A stretch of 57,500 nucleotides of DNA, taken from assembly GCF_964340395.1 (NCBI RefSeq), contig NC_135558.1:16435771-16493270 (forward strand), in the 5' to 3' direction. How positions within the stretch are numbered: position 1 is the stretch's first letter; every line of letters begins with the position of its first letter. Under the pieces are notes generated by a model. That model made no database searches. It had not been told where the DNA came from and saw only the letters and a program-made list of their open reading frames with translations. The translations under genes were made by a program, and so were the position numbers. Below, piece after piece: positions 41,346-57,500 of this stretch. Source of the DNA: Glandiceps talaboti (Eukaryota > Hemichordata > Enteropneusta > Spengelidae).

Positions 41346-42320
41346 ACGCTATTTTTGTATTTGGCCCTATCGACAGGAATTGCTTGATAAAAATAATTTT
41401 TTCTGTCTCAAATGTTTTCCAAAAAAGACGATTTGATTCATGGTAAAGTGTAGCTTCTTTTTTTCAAATGCATATTTTATAGATTTAATGTGGTATGACG
41501 AAGCAATTTTTTTCCTTTAACCAAACCACTGAGACTGCTCATCACTATACGACAGTTACTGCTAGTTAGACCAAGAGCCTAACGGTTCTACATTCAGGTA
41601 TTTAGTAACATTTATTAACATAGCTGCCAATAACACTCGTATGCGTACCAGTAGATTCAAAAGTGAGACAAGTTTGGCAATATATATGTACATATACTTC
41701 GATTAACCCAGGTAAATTTACCGAGCACTCTTACACAGATACTGATAGCAAACAATTCGGGGAAAACTTCAACATACTAGACAATTATTCAGAATGATGA
41801 ACTTTTTAAAAACAAAATCATAATAATTCGTTATAGCATACAATTATTATAAGTTGTACAGTTGGTAGGATATATACGAAACCTAAATCGTCACGAGAAA
41901 AGTTGAAATTGTATCCCATCAAAACAATTTCAATATATTTTATCTCACAAACACAGTATGATTTTAGTGATCTGAGTTTTTGTGTATCTTCAGCACTGAA
42001 ACCATAGATGTACGTTGGAGAAGAGATTTCATTTCGCTAACGTGTATGCTGAGATACACCAACATAAATTTTACAATGAACAATATGGTGTCATTTCAGA
42101 GTATGATTTCAAAGACTCTTGTGGAAAATGACAGTAAAATCAGTGTTGACAGTTTGCTGCCATCAGGATTATCTTAAGTGCATTCCAAGGCTGTGTTGTA
42201 TTGTACATGTATTTGACCATTGTAATGAGCTAGGAAATCTGTAAAGTCAAATAATCCACTAATGTAAAAACCATACTGATTTAAGCCTCGTATCATCAAA
42301 AACAACATAAGGTAAGTTCC

Positions 42321-44454
42321 TTGAACAGGGGATGATTTTCGTAAACGAATTAATATTATTTTCATGGATTGCTTGCAATATGTTGCATAGTAACAACCTT
42401 AGCAATGAAAACTTCTAGATATGAAGAGTGGAACCCCCGTAATACCAAAAGTAAATATATTGACAAGAATTTCACCAAATGAGGCATAATTATCACTCGA
42501 TCGAAGACAGCTACCGGTAGCTAAGTATATGTGAGTATACATGTGTTTACTTCATCTTGTTTAAGTGGAAATTTATCTGAATCTAAATATGGTCTGATAC
42601 ATTGTTTAAAACAGTTATTTCTTGCCTTGTTAATACATGTTCTACCATTGCTTATAAGGCTCTTCCCTTCCCCGGTCTTCCCAAAACTTTAAAAAAAAGT
42701 GCATTTTTGTGTTCATTTCGGGGAAATAACATTGTTAAGTTTCAGGGTTTATTCATGTAGTTTGTTTTTCTGTTTCAAACATGTTATGTAGCAAGACGTG
42801 TATTTCATCCTCATAATATACGATGACCATGTTACAATTAATACTGTATCAACAACTAATTATAAAATTATAGAAATTGACAACTTTTTGGCAGTGACAA
42901 ATTGACAATGTCACTCCAATGTTTGATCAAGGCCAATTCAAAAAGTAGCAAACATTTCAAAATCGCTGATCCAAAGCGTCCACATTTCTACATGAATCTT
43001 CACATCCTATAGCCTCTCCCAGCGGTAGGACATAGCGATAGACACAATCGGCAAGCGACTGCTAGAGACTATACGCTGTGTATTAGATTCTCCGAACATG
43101 AATAGTATATTCCCCATGGCACTCTCAAATATGCAACCCCCGCACAAAAAACAAAAACAAACAACATTGTCTGTTTAATGTAGGAGAAGTAAACTGCATT
43201 CACTTTGTCCTAACCATTTATGTACAAATATCTCGACCCGTAAAATGAACGTCAAGTTCTTTTTAAACCTCATGATATCTCATTTTTGTACACCCTTCTT
43301 CTGTGACAACTTCCCCTTGTCATGATAACTTACTCCTTGTATTGTGCACGAGTGACATCTGTGTTAGCCTTGGATGGACCACCCTGTAAAATCAAGAGAT
43401 TTTGAGCGTGTTAGGCTGATCTGGTAAATAGAGAAAGTGTACCTGAGTTGCCTTTGTCATAGATTATTTCATTGCTTGTAGCGTGTGGATGAGGAACAGT
43501 CACGTGCAGAGTGACGAATATTTTAGTCTATATTAATGTTGTATGCATGGTGGATGATCACAGACACACATGGTCATCCCACATTATTTGATCGTTAATG
43601 ATGGAGTGATGCTTGCAGGTCGACTTTAGCATGTCTAGATACTACCAGACCAGAAAGCCTATAGCGTATCAATTTGGCGGCACTATATGTTTTACATCTC
43701 CTACAATTATTTTGTTATGAAATAGACACATACAAAATAGAGACACTTATAGTGTACATGTTCATGGAATGTTATATTTGATCTCACTGACCACAAATAA
43801 ACAGTTTTGTATTTGAACCTTCCATGTTTCATCCGATAGTGACGTTGATTTGTGTTCATAGTGACATGTTGGGGAGCTATCTGTGTATGTAGTTTGTTTT
43901 ATGTACAGCTAAAATGATGTAGGCCTGGTGATTCACTCATGTAACATGACATTTATTACACACTCTCAGACAACTTCTAATGCAAGTTACACAATTATAT
44001 AGGTGCCGTGCACAGTGGGGATATTTACAAGTAGTCAAGTTTAAATGTTGATCATCAGTTAGAAAAGAAATATCTGCAGCCATTAATATCATCAAGTCCA
44101 TGTGTAATTTTTTCATTAGAAGCCTGTTTTACTGCTCTGTAAAAGAATAGCAATGCTTATCAATGTTCAATGTGATTGGGAAAAGGGTCCTGCTGTGTTT
44201 ATTGTGTCTGTTATATATTGTTAGTCTAGAGTTGAAATGTGTCTATCTTTATATCAAAAACCAAATTTCCCTGAAGTGAAACGCCAAGACTACATCATTT
44301 TAGCTGTAATTTGTAACAAACTACAAGTTGTGCAAAACGTAAACAAACATCGTGCAGCCTTGACTCTAGTTTGGGTGTAACACGTTCTGTTAGTGTAACA
44401 TATCTTTTTTTTATCACAGAAGTGTACCATACCATACCATACCATACAATAACC
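42321..44454. other. Upstream region of C-type lectin gene 2
   Basis: Non-coding counterpart of 24731-27629. It ends in a TACCATACC repeat (about 44424-44450) just before the start codon, as in gene 1. No other gene seen. Confidence 0.4.
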
Positions 44455-49814
<5,360 letters not shown>

Positions 49815-50023
49815 TTATCCATTCGCGGTTTTTAAAGTTGAGTGGAAAACACTGGGCGACTTTGGTACAATCCTATATCTATGTTAACGAAACGTATCGC
49901 TGATTGCACTTTGATGAGGCTCTGGTTACCCCATCTAGGGGGAAATATCAATTGAACGACAACTTTCATCTTTCATCTTACATGGCATTGCTTTTAGTCT
50001 GTAATTTGATTTCTTAGGCACTG

Positions 50024-50029
50024 AATAAA
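50024..50029 (+). terminator. Poly(A) signal of lectin gene 2
   Basis: AATAAA in the same CACTGAATAAAC context as gene 1, about 210 nt after the stop codon. Confidence 0.6.
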
Positions 50030-50738
50030 CCATTGCATTGAAAAAGGACCTAAGTGTGTTAGTATTTATATTGTAAACTTTAACACTCATACAAACCTAT
50101 TTTGCTGTAACATTATACCTTTATTTGCCATACAAGAAATTCTGAATGTTAGCGTTTTATCTCCACTAAAGATTTCAGACTGTTGGTGGTGCGAGTGTAA
50201 AATTCTGCTTAATTTAGGGACTGGATTCGCTGTGTTTAATCTACCGCCATGGTACATTGGTATATACAATTCATCAAGAAATTATGCTTGGAATGGTCGG
50301 TGTGAATACCCTTAAACTTAATATAAAATGTGACTGTTAAAACCAATGTCGTAATTCATTGTCGCAAATCCACCAGTCCTCCTTGCGGCAAAAGTGGAAC
50401 AGTCTGAAACAACTACTCTGATTTAACAGAATTCAAATCTACAGTTTTCTTAACAGTTTGACTAACTCACAGGTCAGCATAACTTATGGGTGAATTTTTA
50501 TTAACTTCAATTGCTTATATTTAATCTTTGGTATATGATTTTATATTGTCATGGTAACTAACTACTTTTGGTGTGTTGTCACTATGGAAACCTATCGTCA
50601 TTACATGTCACTAGTACTGTTCTGAATAATGAACATGAAGACTTTTCACACACAGTTTATTTAGATCGTGGTATAAACTGTAGTCTTATACAAGACATGT
50701 TGATCATACCTCAGAGCACTAGTAGTGGTGAGATGACA
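50030..50738. other. Downstream region of lectin gene 2
   Basis: Counterpart of 31541-32300; AT-rich, no gene seen. Confidence 0.4.
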
Positions 50739-51105
50739 TAAATACATACATACATACATACATACATACATACATACATACATACATACATACTTTCATG
50801 CATGCATACATACATACATACATACATACATACATACATACATACATACATACATGCATGCATGCATGCATACATACATACATACATACATACTTGCATG
50901 CATGCATACATACATACATACATACATACATACATACATACATACATACATACATGCATGCATGCATGCATACATGCATACATACATACATACATACATA
51001 CATACATGCATGCATACATATATAGATACATACATACATACATACATACATACATGCATACATACATACATACATACATACATACATACATACATACACA
51101 CACAC

Positions 51106-51199
<94 letters not shown>

Positions 51200-51200
51200 T
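50739..51200. repeat. (CATA)/(CATG) array followed by (ACAG)n
   Basis: CATA and CATG blocks to about 51098, then a pure ACAG block to 51200. Long frames in it (MHTYIH, TDRQ) are artefacts. Confidence 0.95.
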
Positions 51201-51574
51201 CGATCAGATAACCAATTGCAACTAACAGCGACGGATACTGGACCATAGTCTGGATGCTAACATGGTTTCTAACTAAAGACGGGTGTAAATCGTCACGATA
51301 TTGTTTAGGAACTAGACTAACTGGACCAGTACAATCTTAATTCAATTTTTTTTACATATTTATCGCCGTAGCTCAGAGACGCCTACAATACTAACGAGGC
51401 TACCACAGTCACACATACATACACACGACACAAAAGAACTGTACTGTATGTACACGAATAGATTACCATTCTTATGTGAAAGACGTATTAAACAGTACTT
51501 GAAATGGTTGTTTTTTCTTCACTTTTTAAGGACCTTGAAATAATTTTAGAATTTTAGGGTTATATGTTCTTAGA

Positions 51575-51662
51575 GTGATATATGAATGAGGATTGAGAAT
51601 TTATATTTTGAATTTTATCATCACAGCTTCCTTACTGAAAAATCAATGTGAAACAACATAGA

Positions 51663-51718
<56 letters not shown>

Positions 51719-51905
51719 CACATTCTCGCAAACCAGAGCTGCTGTTATTTCTTCCGCTACACTTCGAATCGAAATAAACAACGTTAAGAACGGTGCCGTT
51801 AAAAGGCCGTGGTTTGCGACGATGGTAAATCAACACATTTCAGTACGTACAATAACAAACATTTTATACATTTATGATTTTAAAAAAATCTTTTGCAATT
51901 TAGTG
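51575..51905. mobile_element. Family 3 foldback element interrupted by (GT)n
   Basis: Starts like the copy at 54 (GAATGAGGATTGAGAATTTA... TCATCACAGCTTCCTTACTG) and resumes at about 51835 with AGTACGTACAATAACAAACA, as in the first copy. The (GT)n at 51667-51715 and about 120 bases of other sequence lie between. Confidence 0.45.
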
Positions 51906-52702
51906 AGTTTTGGAAGGGTTGATTTTTAAAGAGTATTAGCTACACTAAACTATAAAGTTTGAGCAACGTATTGTGATTTCAGAATGGGTTTTAAGAAAAT
52001 AATCGTGTCCCTTGGAAAGAATCGTAATCTCATGTACAAATTCTCATTTACACATCATCCAAACACCCCCCCCCCTCCTCCTCCTCCCCGCAAAAAAAGG
52101 AAGAGCACTCTTGGTGACGATCAAACACTGTCGCACAAGCTCAAAAAACGAACATTGTTCGTTTAAAGTCAACCTCCCCCTCCCCCCCCCCCCCCCCCAC
52201 GGACGTCCACAAGTACGACATCAAACATCTATATATGATGAAAACTGTAGCGGTTACACCACTACGATCGATGTAATGTAAGAACATGATTGTAAACACA
52301 TCAAAATACTACCAGAATCCCAACATCATATATCATATAGAAGTAAAATTGTATCAACTTATCAACATCTCTGTAAATACAAAAACTGTTATCATTGAAA
52401 GAGTGAAAGTTTCCAGTCCGAATTTGGTTAGAAAATGAAGTTCAGCTATCGCATTGACGCAAGACCCCCTCCCTCCTAAGCGAACGAAGTTCGCTCATTG
52501 AGCTTGTATGACATTGTGCGATCATCACGTCCCTTGTGTGCCAAACATGCGTGTTAGATCGCCCTCTTTGACAGGTTACCAAGTTACTTAGCTTTCGTTT
52601 CCTCATCACAACTATACATGTAATCGCTCGAGATGTTTTCCAAAAGATATATATTTTTCGTTTGCGTTTCGTTACATGATTCTGCTAGAGTATGGCTGGC
52701 TC
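51906..52702. other. Intergenic, homopolymer tracts
   Basis: Two C/T-rich tracts (52064-52090, 52171-52200) and the TTAGATCGCCCTCTTTGACA dispersed motif at 52554. The proline-rich frames arise from the C tracts. No gene recognised. Confidence 0.4.
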
Positions 52703-52742
52703 TCTGTCTGTCTGTCTGTCTTGCTTGCTCTGTCTTGCTTGC

Positions 52743-52791
<49 letters not shown>

Positions 52792-52890
52792 ATGTCTGTC
52801 TGTATGACCCTCTCCCTGTCTTTGTCTGTCTGTCTGTCTGTCTGCCTGTCTGTCTGTCTGTCTGTCTGTCTGTCTGACCCTCTCCCTGTC

Positions 52891-52941
<51 letters not shown>

Positions 52942-52942
52942 G

Positions 52943-53018
<76 letters not shown>
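52703..53018. repeat. (CTGT)n followed by (CT)n
   Basis: CTGT blocks with GACCCTCTCCCTGT interruptions (at about 52804 and 52875, a higher-order repeat of roughly 70 bases), then CT dinucleotides to 53018. Confidence 0.9.
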
Positions 53019-54153
53019 CCTCTCTTTCTCTATCTCGTGTATTATTTTTAATACGTTACTAAGTAACGATTGATTTACATGTTAGTCCAGCCCGCTACTC
53101 AAACACACAGACACAATTAATGAACTTTAGACATGGCGATTCTAATATTTCTCTCGAATCTAATACAAATATTTTTCGCATGGGGAAATAAATGATGTGA
53201 AAGTCATGACATTTGATAAAATATAAATAACTGATTTTATTTCCTCTAGATATCCTGGGAAAAACACAACTTTAACATGGTATACACTCTATCAATCCAA
53301 CTTGAGTATCAGCATCAAACAGCTATAGACAAATAAAGTTATTAATAAGATAAAATTCAATGAAAGAAAACACAAAAAGTCAAAATACTAGCGTTACGTT
53401 AGTTCAGTTTAAAAACGATATTTAGTTTTCAAGTAAAGGAGATTTTGAGTCCAGTCACAGCTGGCATGAATATATAAACAATGGATATATAAACTATTGT
53501 TTTCATTTTTTAGTGGCCATGACTAACACAGTGTATTCAGCAGTCATCAGCTAAGGGCTTTGGCTTTGGTAAACACTGGCAGAAATAACCACCCGCGAGT
53601 TAAAGTAGTTTGCAGTTTGTTTGATCAGGTGACCACAATTCTCTGATGTTTTAACAAAGGCGAGGCTAATTTCGTCATAGTTAAGTCACTAAACGCCACA
53701 TTCACCACCTCTGCATCGCGTGACTTCCCTAAAGATGTGAGATTGATATGAGTATGCAAACCATCACGAACACAACCGCTGTACACGGCAGGGAGTAGGT
53801 GATTCTTGTTATGCAAATAACGATGATGCATAATTATATGTGATGACATTACCAGTGCCCTTAAAAATAAGCCCGTCTATTGTTTCTCCCTAACCTGTAT
53901 GGACATAAGGATTAAGACATTACCTGATTGTAAGATAGAAATGGTAGATACACTAAAGTTCTTGGTGACATAAGCATATATAATTAGCACCTTGACTGTT
54001 TGCATACCCAGAATTCCTTACCCCTTGTGTCTTTCCATGATGGATTTGAATAATCTGATTGATATCATTTTGAGAATTCACAAGATACAGATGTTGTGAA
54101 ATTTGACTTTTGTGACTGACTGGCCCTGCCTCACTCATTTTTGTTGTCACTTC
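53019..54153. other. Spacer downstream of TRIM-D
   Basis: No gene or named repeat recognised. A likely 3' UTR for TRIM-D lies at its right end, but I see no AATAAA overlapping the stop as in the other TRIM genes. Confidence 0.4.
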
Positions 54154-56388
54154 CTACTGAGCAAAGATTTTGATTCTGTTACTAGAATTATCAGCTACGA
54201 TAACTTTACCAACTGGATCATCATCCGTGACGCATACAGCACATGGCTCAAATACACCATCCTCGTCACTATCAATGCGGCAGACAAATTTTCCATCTGC
54301 TTGAAATTTCACTACCCTGTTATTGCCTCTGTCTGCAACATACACGTAGCCATGTTTGTCGAGACACACGCCAACTGGGGATTTCAGCTGACCATCACCA
54401 CTTCCCTCATTACCAAATGAATACAGGAATTGGTTATCAGTATTGAATACTTGCACTCGGTGATTGCAGTATTCCAATACATAGATATAACCCCTGGCGT
54501 CTATACAAATCGAAGAAGGGCTATAGAATTCCCTATATTTGACACCCTTAGAGCCAAATGACTTGATAAACATACCATGTTGGCTGAATATCTGAATACA
54601 GTTTCTAAGTTGATCTCCCACATAGACCAACCCAGTGACGGGACTTAATGCGATAGCTACAGGCAGTGTAAATCTGCCTCTTCCAAAGCATCTGAGGACT
54701 TCGCCATTCGCTTCACAGACAACCACCGGGTTCAATCCACGCTTATCGTCCACCGCTATGAAAATATTTCCATTGTCAGCAATAGCTGCATCAAATGGAT
54801 GAAAATCTGATACATTATCCCTGGACCTTGAAAATTTATACATGTTTAGGGAGTCTCCTTTTTGGCTGAAGGTCTGTAATCGGTTATTCGTATATTCACA
54901 AACTAAAACATTTCCATTCTGGGTCATATTTATGCCATTTACATTTGACAGCTGTCCGACCCCTGACCCTGACTCTGCAAACATGGCCACTAACCCTTTC
55001 TTTGGAAACACTTGAACCTTAAGTGGTGACCCCTGTACGTGCTTGTTGTTGACAGATACAGAGAGTTGGTGTTCTCCCCGGATCTTTCCACGAGTTGTCA
55101 AAGTTGCTGTTCCATCTTTGTTATCATGTACACTAACTGTTTCTACATTGTTATCAGGACTCTTCAGAACAGCACCAAGCCTGTCAGGGGTCACCTTTTT
55201 CAATTGAGTGTCCATGGTTACCGTAACAGTGATGTCCTCATCAACTCTAACACTCTCCTGGTTGGCAGTAGTCACTCTGTACATTTCGGCGGCTTCAGTC
55301 ACCATCTCTCCTACAACTGTCTCTCTACAGAAATCTTTGCATGGTTTGAACTCCATGTAGTCGTCCTCTGCTGGGTCGCTTTGAGTCTCAACTTGCAGGA
55401 TTTCTGCCATTTGAGTTGAGATGCCTTTCTTTGCAGACATCATTTGCGCAGCGCTCCCATAACTCACGAGTGTTTCTGTGTACTCTCTTGCATTCGTCAG
55501 GTCGTCCTCAGCTATGTCGAGTCCCTTTAGCTGGGCTGTCAAGTTCAATCTCCTGCTATCATATTCATCTTTCAACTCTCTCAGAAGTTTATTTCTGTTT
55601 CCCTGTATCATACAAGTCACTTCCTGGGTTAGTTTGGAAACATGGTTTTCAATTGTTTCTTGTTCTGTCTTGAAACATTCGTCTAAAGATTTCAACATTT
55701 GTTCTATTGATAGTTTACTGTTTTTTGCTTCTGTTTCCTTGACCTTCACCTTGTCTAGCATGTCCGTGAGACAGTTTCTGTAATCGCTTGCTGCATCTTT
55801 CACACATCTGTATTTGTGCTCTGGTCTTGGGTGGTCTAGGGCAGTGCAATTCAGACAAATCATTACGTCACACGTGGTACAGAAGAATTTCAATTCAAAG
55901 GTCTCGTGTCTAGAGCAGTACATGGGAGGTTGTACCGAGGCTGGGTCGTCGCACTTTGCAGCAATGTAATCATCCAGCGCTATCAAACGATGGGATTTGG
56001 TCAGAGGTAAACGCTGATGTGTACGTACGCAGTTATCACACAGAGAAACGGCACACTCAACACAGCGCGTTGTACTCTCTCCATATTCACACCCCATACA
56101 CTTCGTCGATTCTGGCTCACTTTCTTCTCGTTTGTTGAAGGTTTCAACCAATTCATTTAGAAAGAAATTAGTGCCAATACCTTCAACGCCATCATCAGAG
56201 AGTGGGTGTGTCCTCATACAAATCGAGCAGGTTATGGAATTTTCCTTCACCAGCTTGACCAGACAAGGCGTACAGAAGTTGTGAAGACACGGTAGACATT
56301 TAGCGTCCTTGTATCGTTCAGTACAGATAGTACAGAGGAGGAAATTCTTGCCAATCTTGTCGAGAAATTGGAGCTCCTTCGAAGCCAT
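54154..56388 (-). CDS. TRIM-D: intact, divergent RING/B-box/filamin/NHL protein
   Basis: Single-exon frame of 744 codons plus TAG from the conserved MASKELQF start. Same architecture as TRIM-A to C: C3HC4 RING (CTICTERY..CLPCLHNFC..C...CSIC), B-box 1 with CMGCEYGESTTRC, B-box 2 with PMYCSRHETFE, a coiled coil, a filamin domain and six NHL repeats ending in NRIKIFAQ. It differs throughout from the other three copies (for example MLKSLDECF in the coiled coil and RGLNPVVVCE in NHL 2), so it split off earlier. It also has a slightly longer NHL 1-2 linker. The frame is open for another 144 codons upstream (to 56820), but that part has no counterpart in the paralogues, is rich in hydrophobic and aromatic residues, and is probably chance. 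The upstream GTCACGTGAC box is missing. Confidence 0.95.
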   Translation of the reverse strand: MASKELQFLDKIGKNFLLCTICTERYKDAKCLPCLHNFCTPCLVKLVKENSITCSICMRTHPLSDDGVEGIGTNFFLNELVETFNKREESEPESTKCMGCEYGESTTRCVECAVSLCDNCVRTHQRLPLTKSHRLIALDDYIAAKCDDPASVQPPMYCSRHETFELKFFCTTCDVMICLNCTALDHPRPEHKYRCVKDAASDYRNCLTDMLDKVKVKETEAKNSKLSIEQMLKSLDECFKTEQETIENHVSKLTQEVTCMIQGNRNKLLRELKDEYDSRRLNLTAQLKGLDIAEDDLTNAREYTETLVSYGSAAQMMSAKKGISTQMAEILQVETQSDPAEDDYMEFKPCKDFCRETVVGEMVTEAAEMYRVTTANQESVRVDEDITVTVTMDTQLKKVTPDRLGAVLKSPDNNVETVSVHDNKDGTATLTTRGKIRGEHQLSVSVNNKHVQGSPLKVQVFPKKGLVAMFAESGSGVGQLSNVNGINMTQNGNVLVCEYTNNRLQTFSQKGDSLNMYKFSRSRDNVSDFHPFDAAIADNGNIFIAVDDKRGLNPVVVCEANGEVLRCFGRGRFTLPVAIALSPVTGLVYVGDQLRNCIQIFSQHGMFIKSFGSKGVKYREFYSPSSICIDARGYIYVLEYCNHRVQVFNTDNQFLYSFGNEGSGDGQLKSPVGVCLDKHGYVYVADRGNNRVVKFQADGKFVCRIDSDEDGVFEPCAVCVTDDDPVGKVIVADNSSNRIKIFAQ

Positions 56389-57500
56389 GATGTACACCTG
56401 TCCCTTTGTTGCGAAATAAGTCGTGTTTTCACCCAGTAAGGTAGTTTGAATATTAACTTTGATATGATCACGCCACTCTGTGCTGTCAACGGAGGTACAA
56501 ATATAGCCTATTTTATCAGAGACGTATTTGGCAGGCTCTATGAGTGCGAAGCAGCAGCTGTTTGATATTGGTGTGTTGCGCATGTCCCTTTGAAATTCTC
56601 GCATAGGTTTGGAGACCTCATAGAGATGAAGAATTCTATAAACAGCTCTAAAGTGAATGTCTCCACATACCCTATTAACCACTGTACAATAAAATGAAGG
56701 ATATTTTCTATATTTTTGACAATGTGGTACTCTGATGAAAATCAAAATGACAAAAAAAGATCGATAAATAAATGCCAACCATATGAATTTATCGTATACA
56801 GATAGGAAAATAAAGTTCATCGAACTATACTGCCCACATCACATGGCGGAGTGATTTATCACCATGATTCATCATGTGCAGTCATGTGACATGGTTGTGA
56901 GAAACTCCCAGTCATGTGATGACATGATGAGGGATCATATGATATATGAATAAAAAAACAACGAACACACTCTCCGTGTTAAAGATAACAATGTGCTTCT
57001 TAAGACTACAGTTTTGCTGATTTTGTCTTCAAAACTCTTATATTGATAAAATCTTGACTCTTATATTGATAAAATCTTTGTATACGGAGGTTTTAAATTA
57101 TGATGTTCCAGAAATAATCTCGCTCAAAGACAGAGTTAGAGAAATAGAGAAACATAGTCAATCACACATATATCTGAACTATATATAGAAATGCTGGCTG
57201 CTGTCAATGAAGAAAGTATGCCAAAACGAGCTGATACGCAAACAAAAATTCACTCGTTGACCAAGTTGACGCTTACGTATTAGGTCGCCCTCACCGGACA
57301 GATTGATGAATGCTTGACTCTTTCGTTTGTCTCGTATATGTTATCATAGTTCAATTTCAATCTGATTAAAATCTGTGAAGGGTGCTTCCTTTGTTTCTAC
57401 TTCTCAATTTCGTGCTCTTCGTATCCGTCATTTTATATAAACTGATGAACTAAAGTCTCTGTGGTAGATTCGGAGATACATTTTCGATACGACATGTCAA
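56389..57500. other. Upstream region of TRIM-D
   Basis: Keeps TTGAATATTAAC (about 56446-56457) found in the other TRIM promoters, but continues TTTGATATGATCACGCC in place of CCAAT plus E-box. GTCATGTGAC, one base away from the E-box, occurs at 56881-56890. A TTAGGTCGCCCTCACCGG motif lies near 57280. No gene recognised to the window end. Confidence 0.4.

Noticed and set aside
50739-51200. Regular repeated units suggesting a CRISPR-like or satellite array
   Set aside because: The units are 4 bases without spacers; this is a microsatellite in a eukaryotic genome.
51984-52166. Small proline- and lysine-rich frame
   Set aside because: Its proline run is the C-rich tract; no counterpart in the duplicated segment and no splice or start support.

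Overview
This window is nuclear DNA from an invertebrate animal. The evidence is intron-split genes with GT/AG junctions, single-exon TRIM-NHL genes, C-type lectin genes with signal peptides, non-LTR retrotransposon relics, a SINE, many small foldback elements and very long tetranucleotide microsatellites. The SINE core and the gene families would fit an invertebrate deuterostome (amphioxus or acorn worm) or a lophotrochozoan. I cannot name the species from the sequence alone.

Layout. (1) 1.1-6.7 kb, + strand: a nine-exon gene. Its conceptual protein resembles the DUF4347 family (a caspase/CHAT-like fold, from memory), with the expected catalytic His position reading Gln. (2) 9.5-11.7 kb, - strand: TRIM-A, a RING/B-box/coiled-coil/filamin/NHL gene with one in-frame TGA. 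(3) 12.7-14.2 kb, + strand: a second copy of the last three DUF4347 exons, followed by (4) TRIM-B (17.2-19.4 kb, -), which is intact. Blocks 4.7-12.0 kb and 12.0-19.7 kb are a tandem segmental duplication. (5) 19.9-21.1 kb: retroelement relics (a Penelope-like endonuclease tail and a LINE ORF1). (6) 27.6-31.3 kb, + strand: C-type lectin gene 1 (5 exons, including a 10-nt microexon). (7) 33.1-38.4 kb: a third, decayed copy of the TRIM block, with a LINE reverse-transcriptase fragment and TRIM-C, which carries a one-base frameshift. (8) 44.5-49.8 kb, + strand: C-type lectin gene 2, inside a second copy of the 24.3-32.9 kb segment. (9) 54.2-56.4 kb, - strand: TRIM-D, intact and the most divergent TRIM.

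The window therefore reads as a recently expanded cluster of three families: intronless TRIM2/3/71-type proteins, secreted EPN-type C-type lectins and a DUF4347-like protein. Such families are often linked to recognition and innate defence in invertebrates, but a joint function here is inference from co-location and parallel expansion. The most notable observations are the His-to-Gln DUF4347 gene, its duplicated and apparently constrained 3' exons lying beyond an antisense TRIM gene, the invariant GTCACGTGAC box 81 bp upstream of three TRIM start codons, and the 10-nt lectin microexon conserved in both paralogues.

The remaining DNA is introns and intergenic sequence filled with microsatellites and at least four kinds of short inverted-repeat (MITE-like) elements. 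No rRNA, convincing tRNA gene or CRISPR array was seen.
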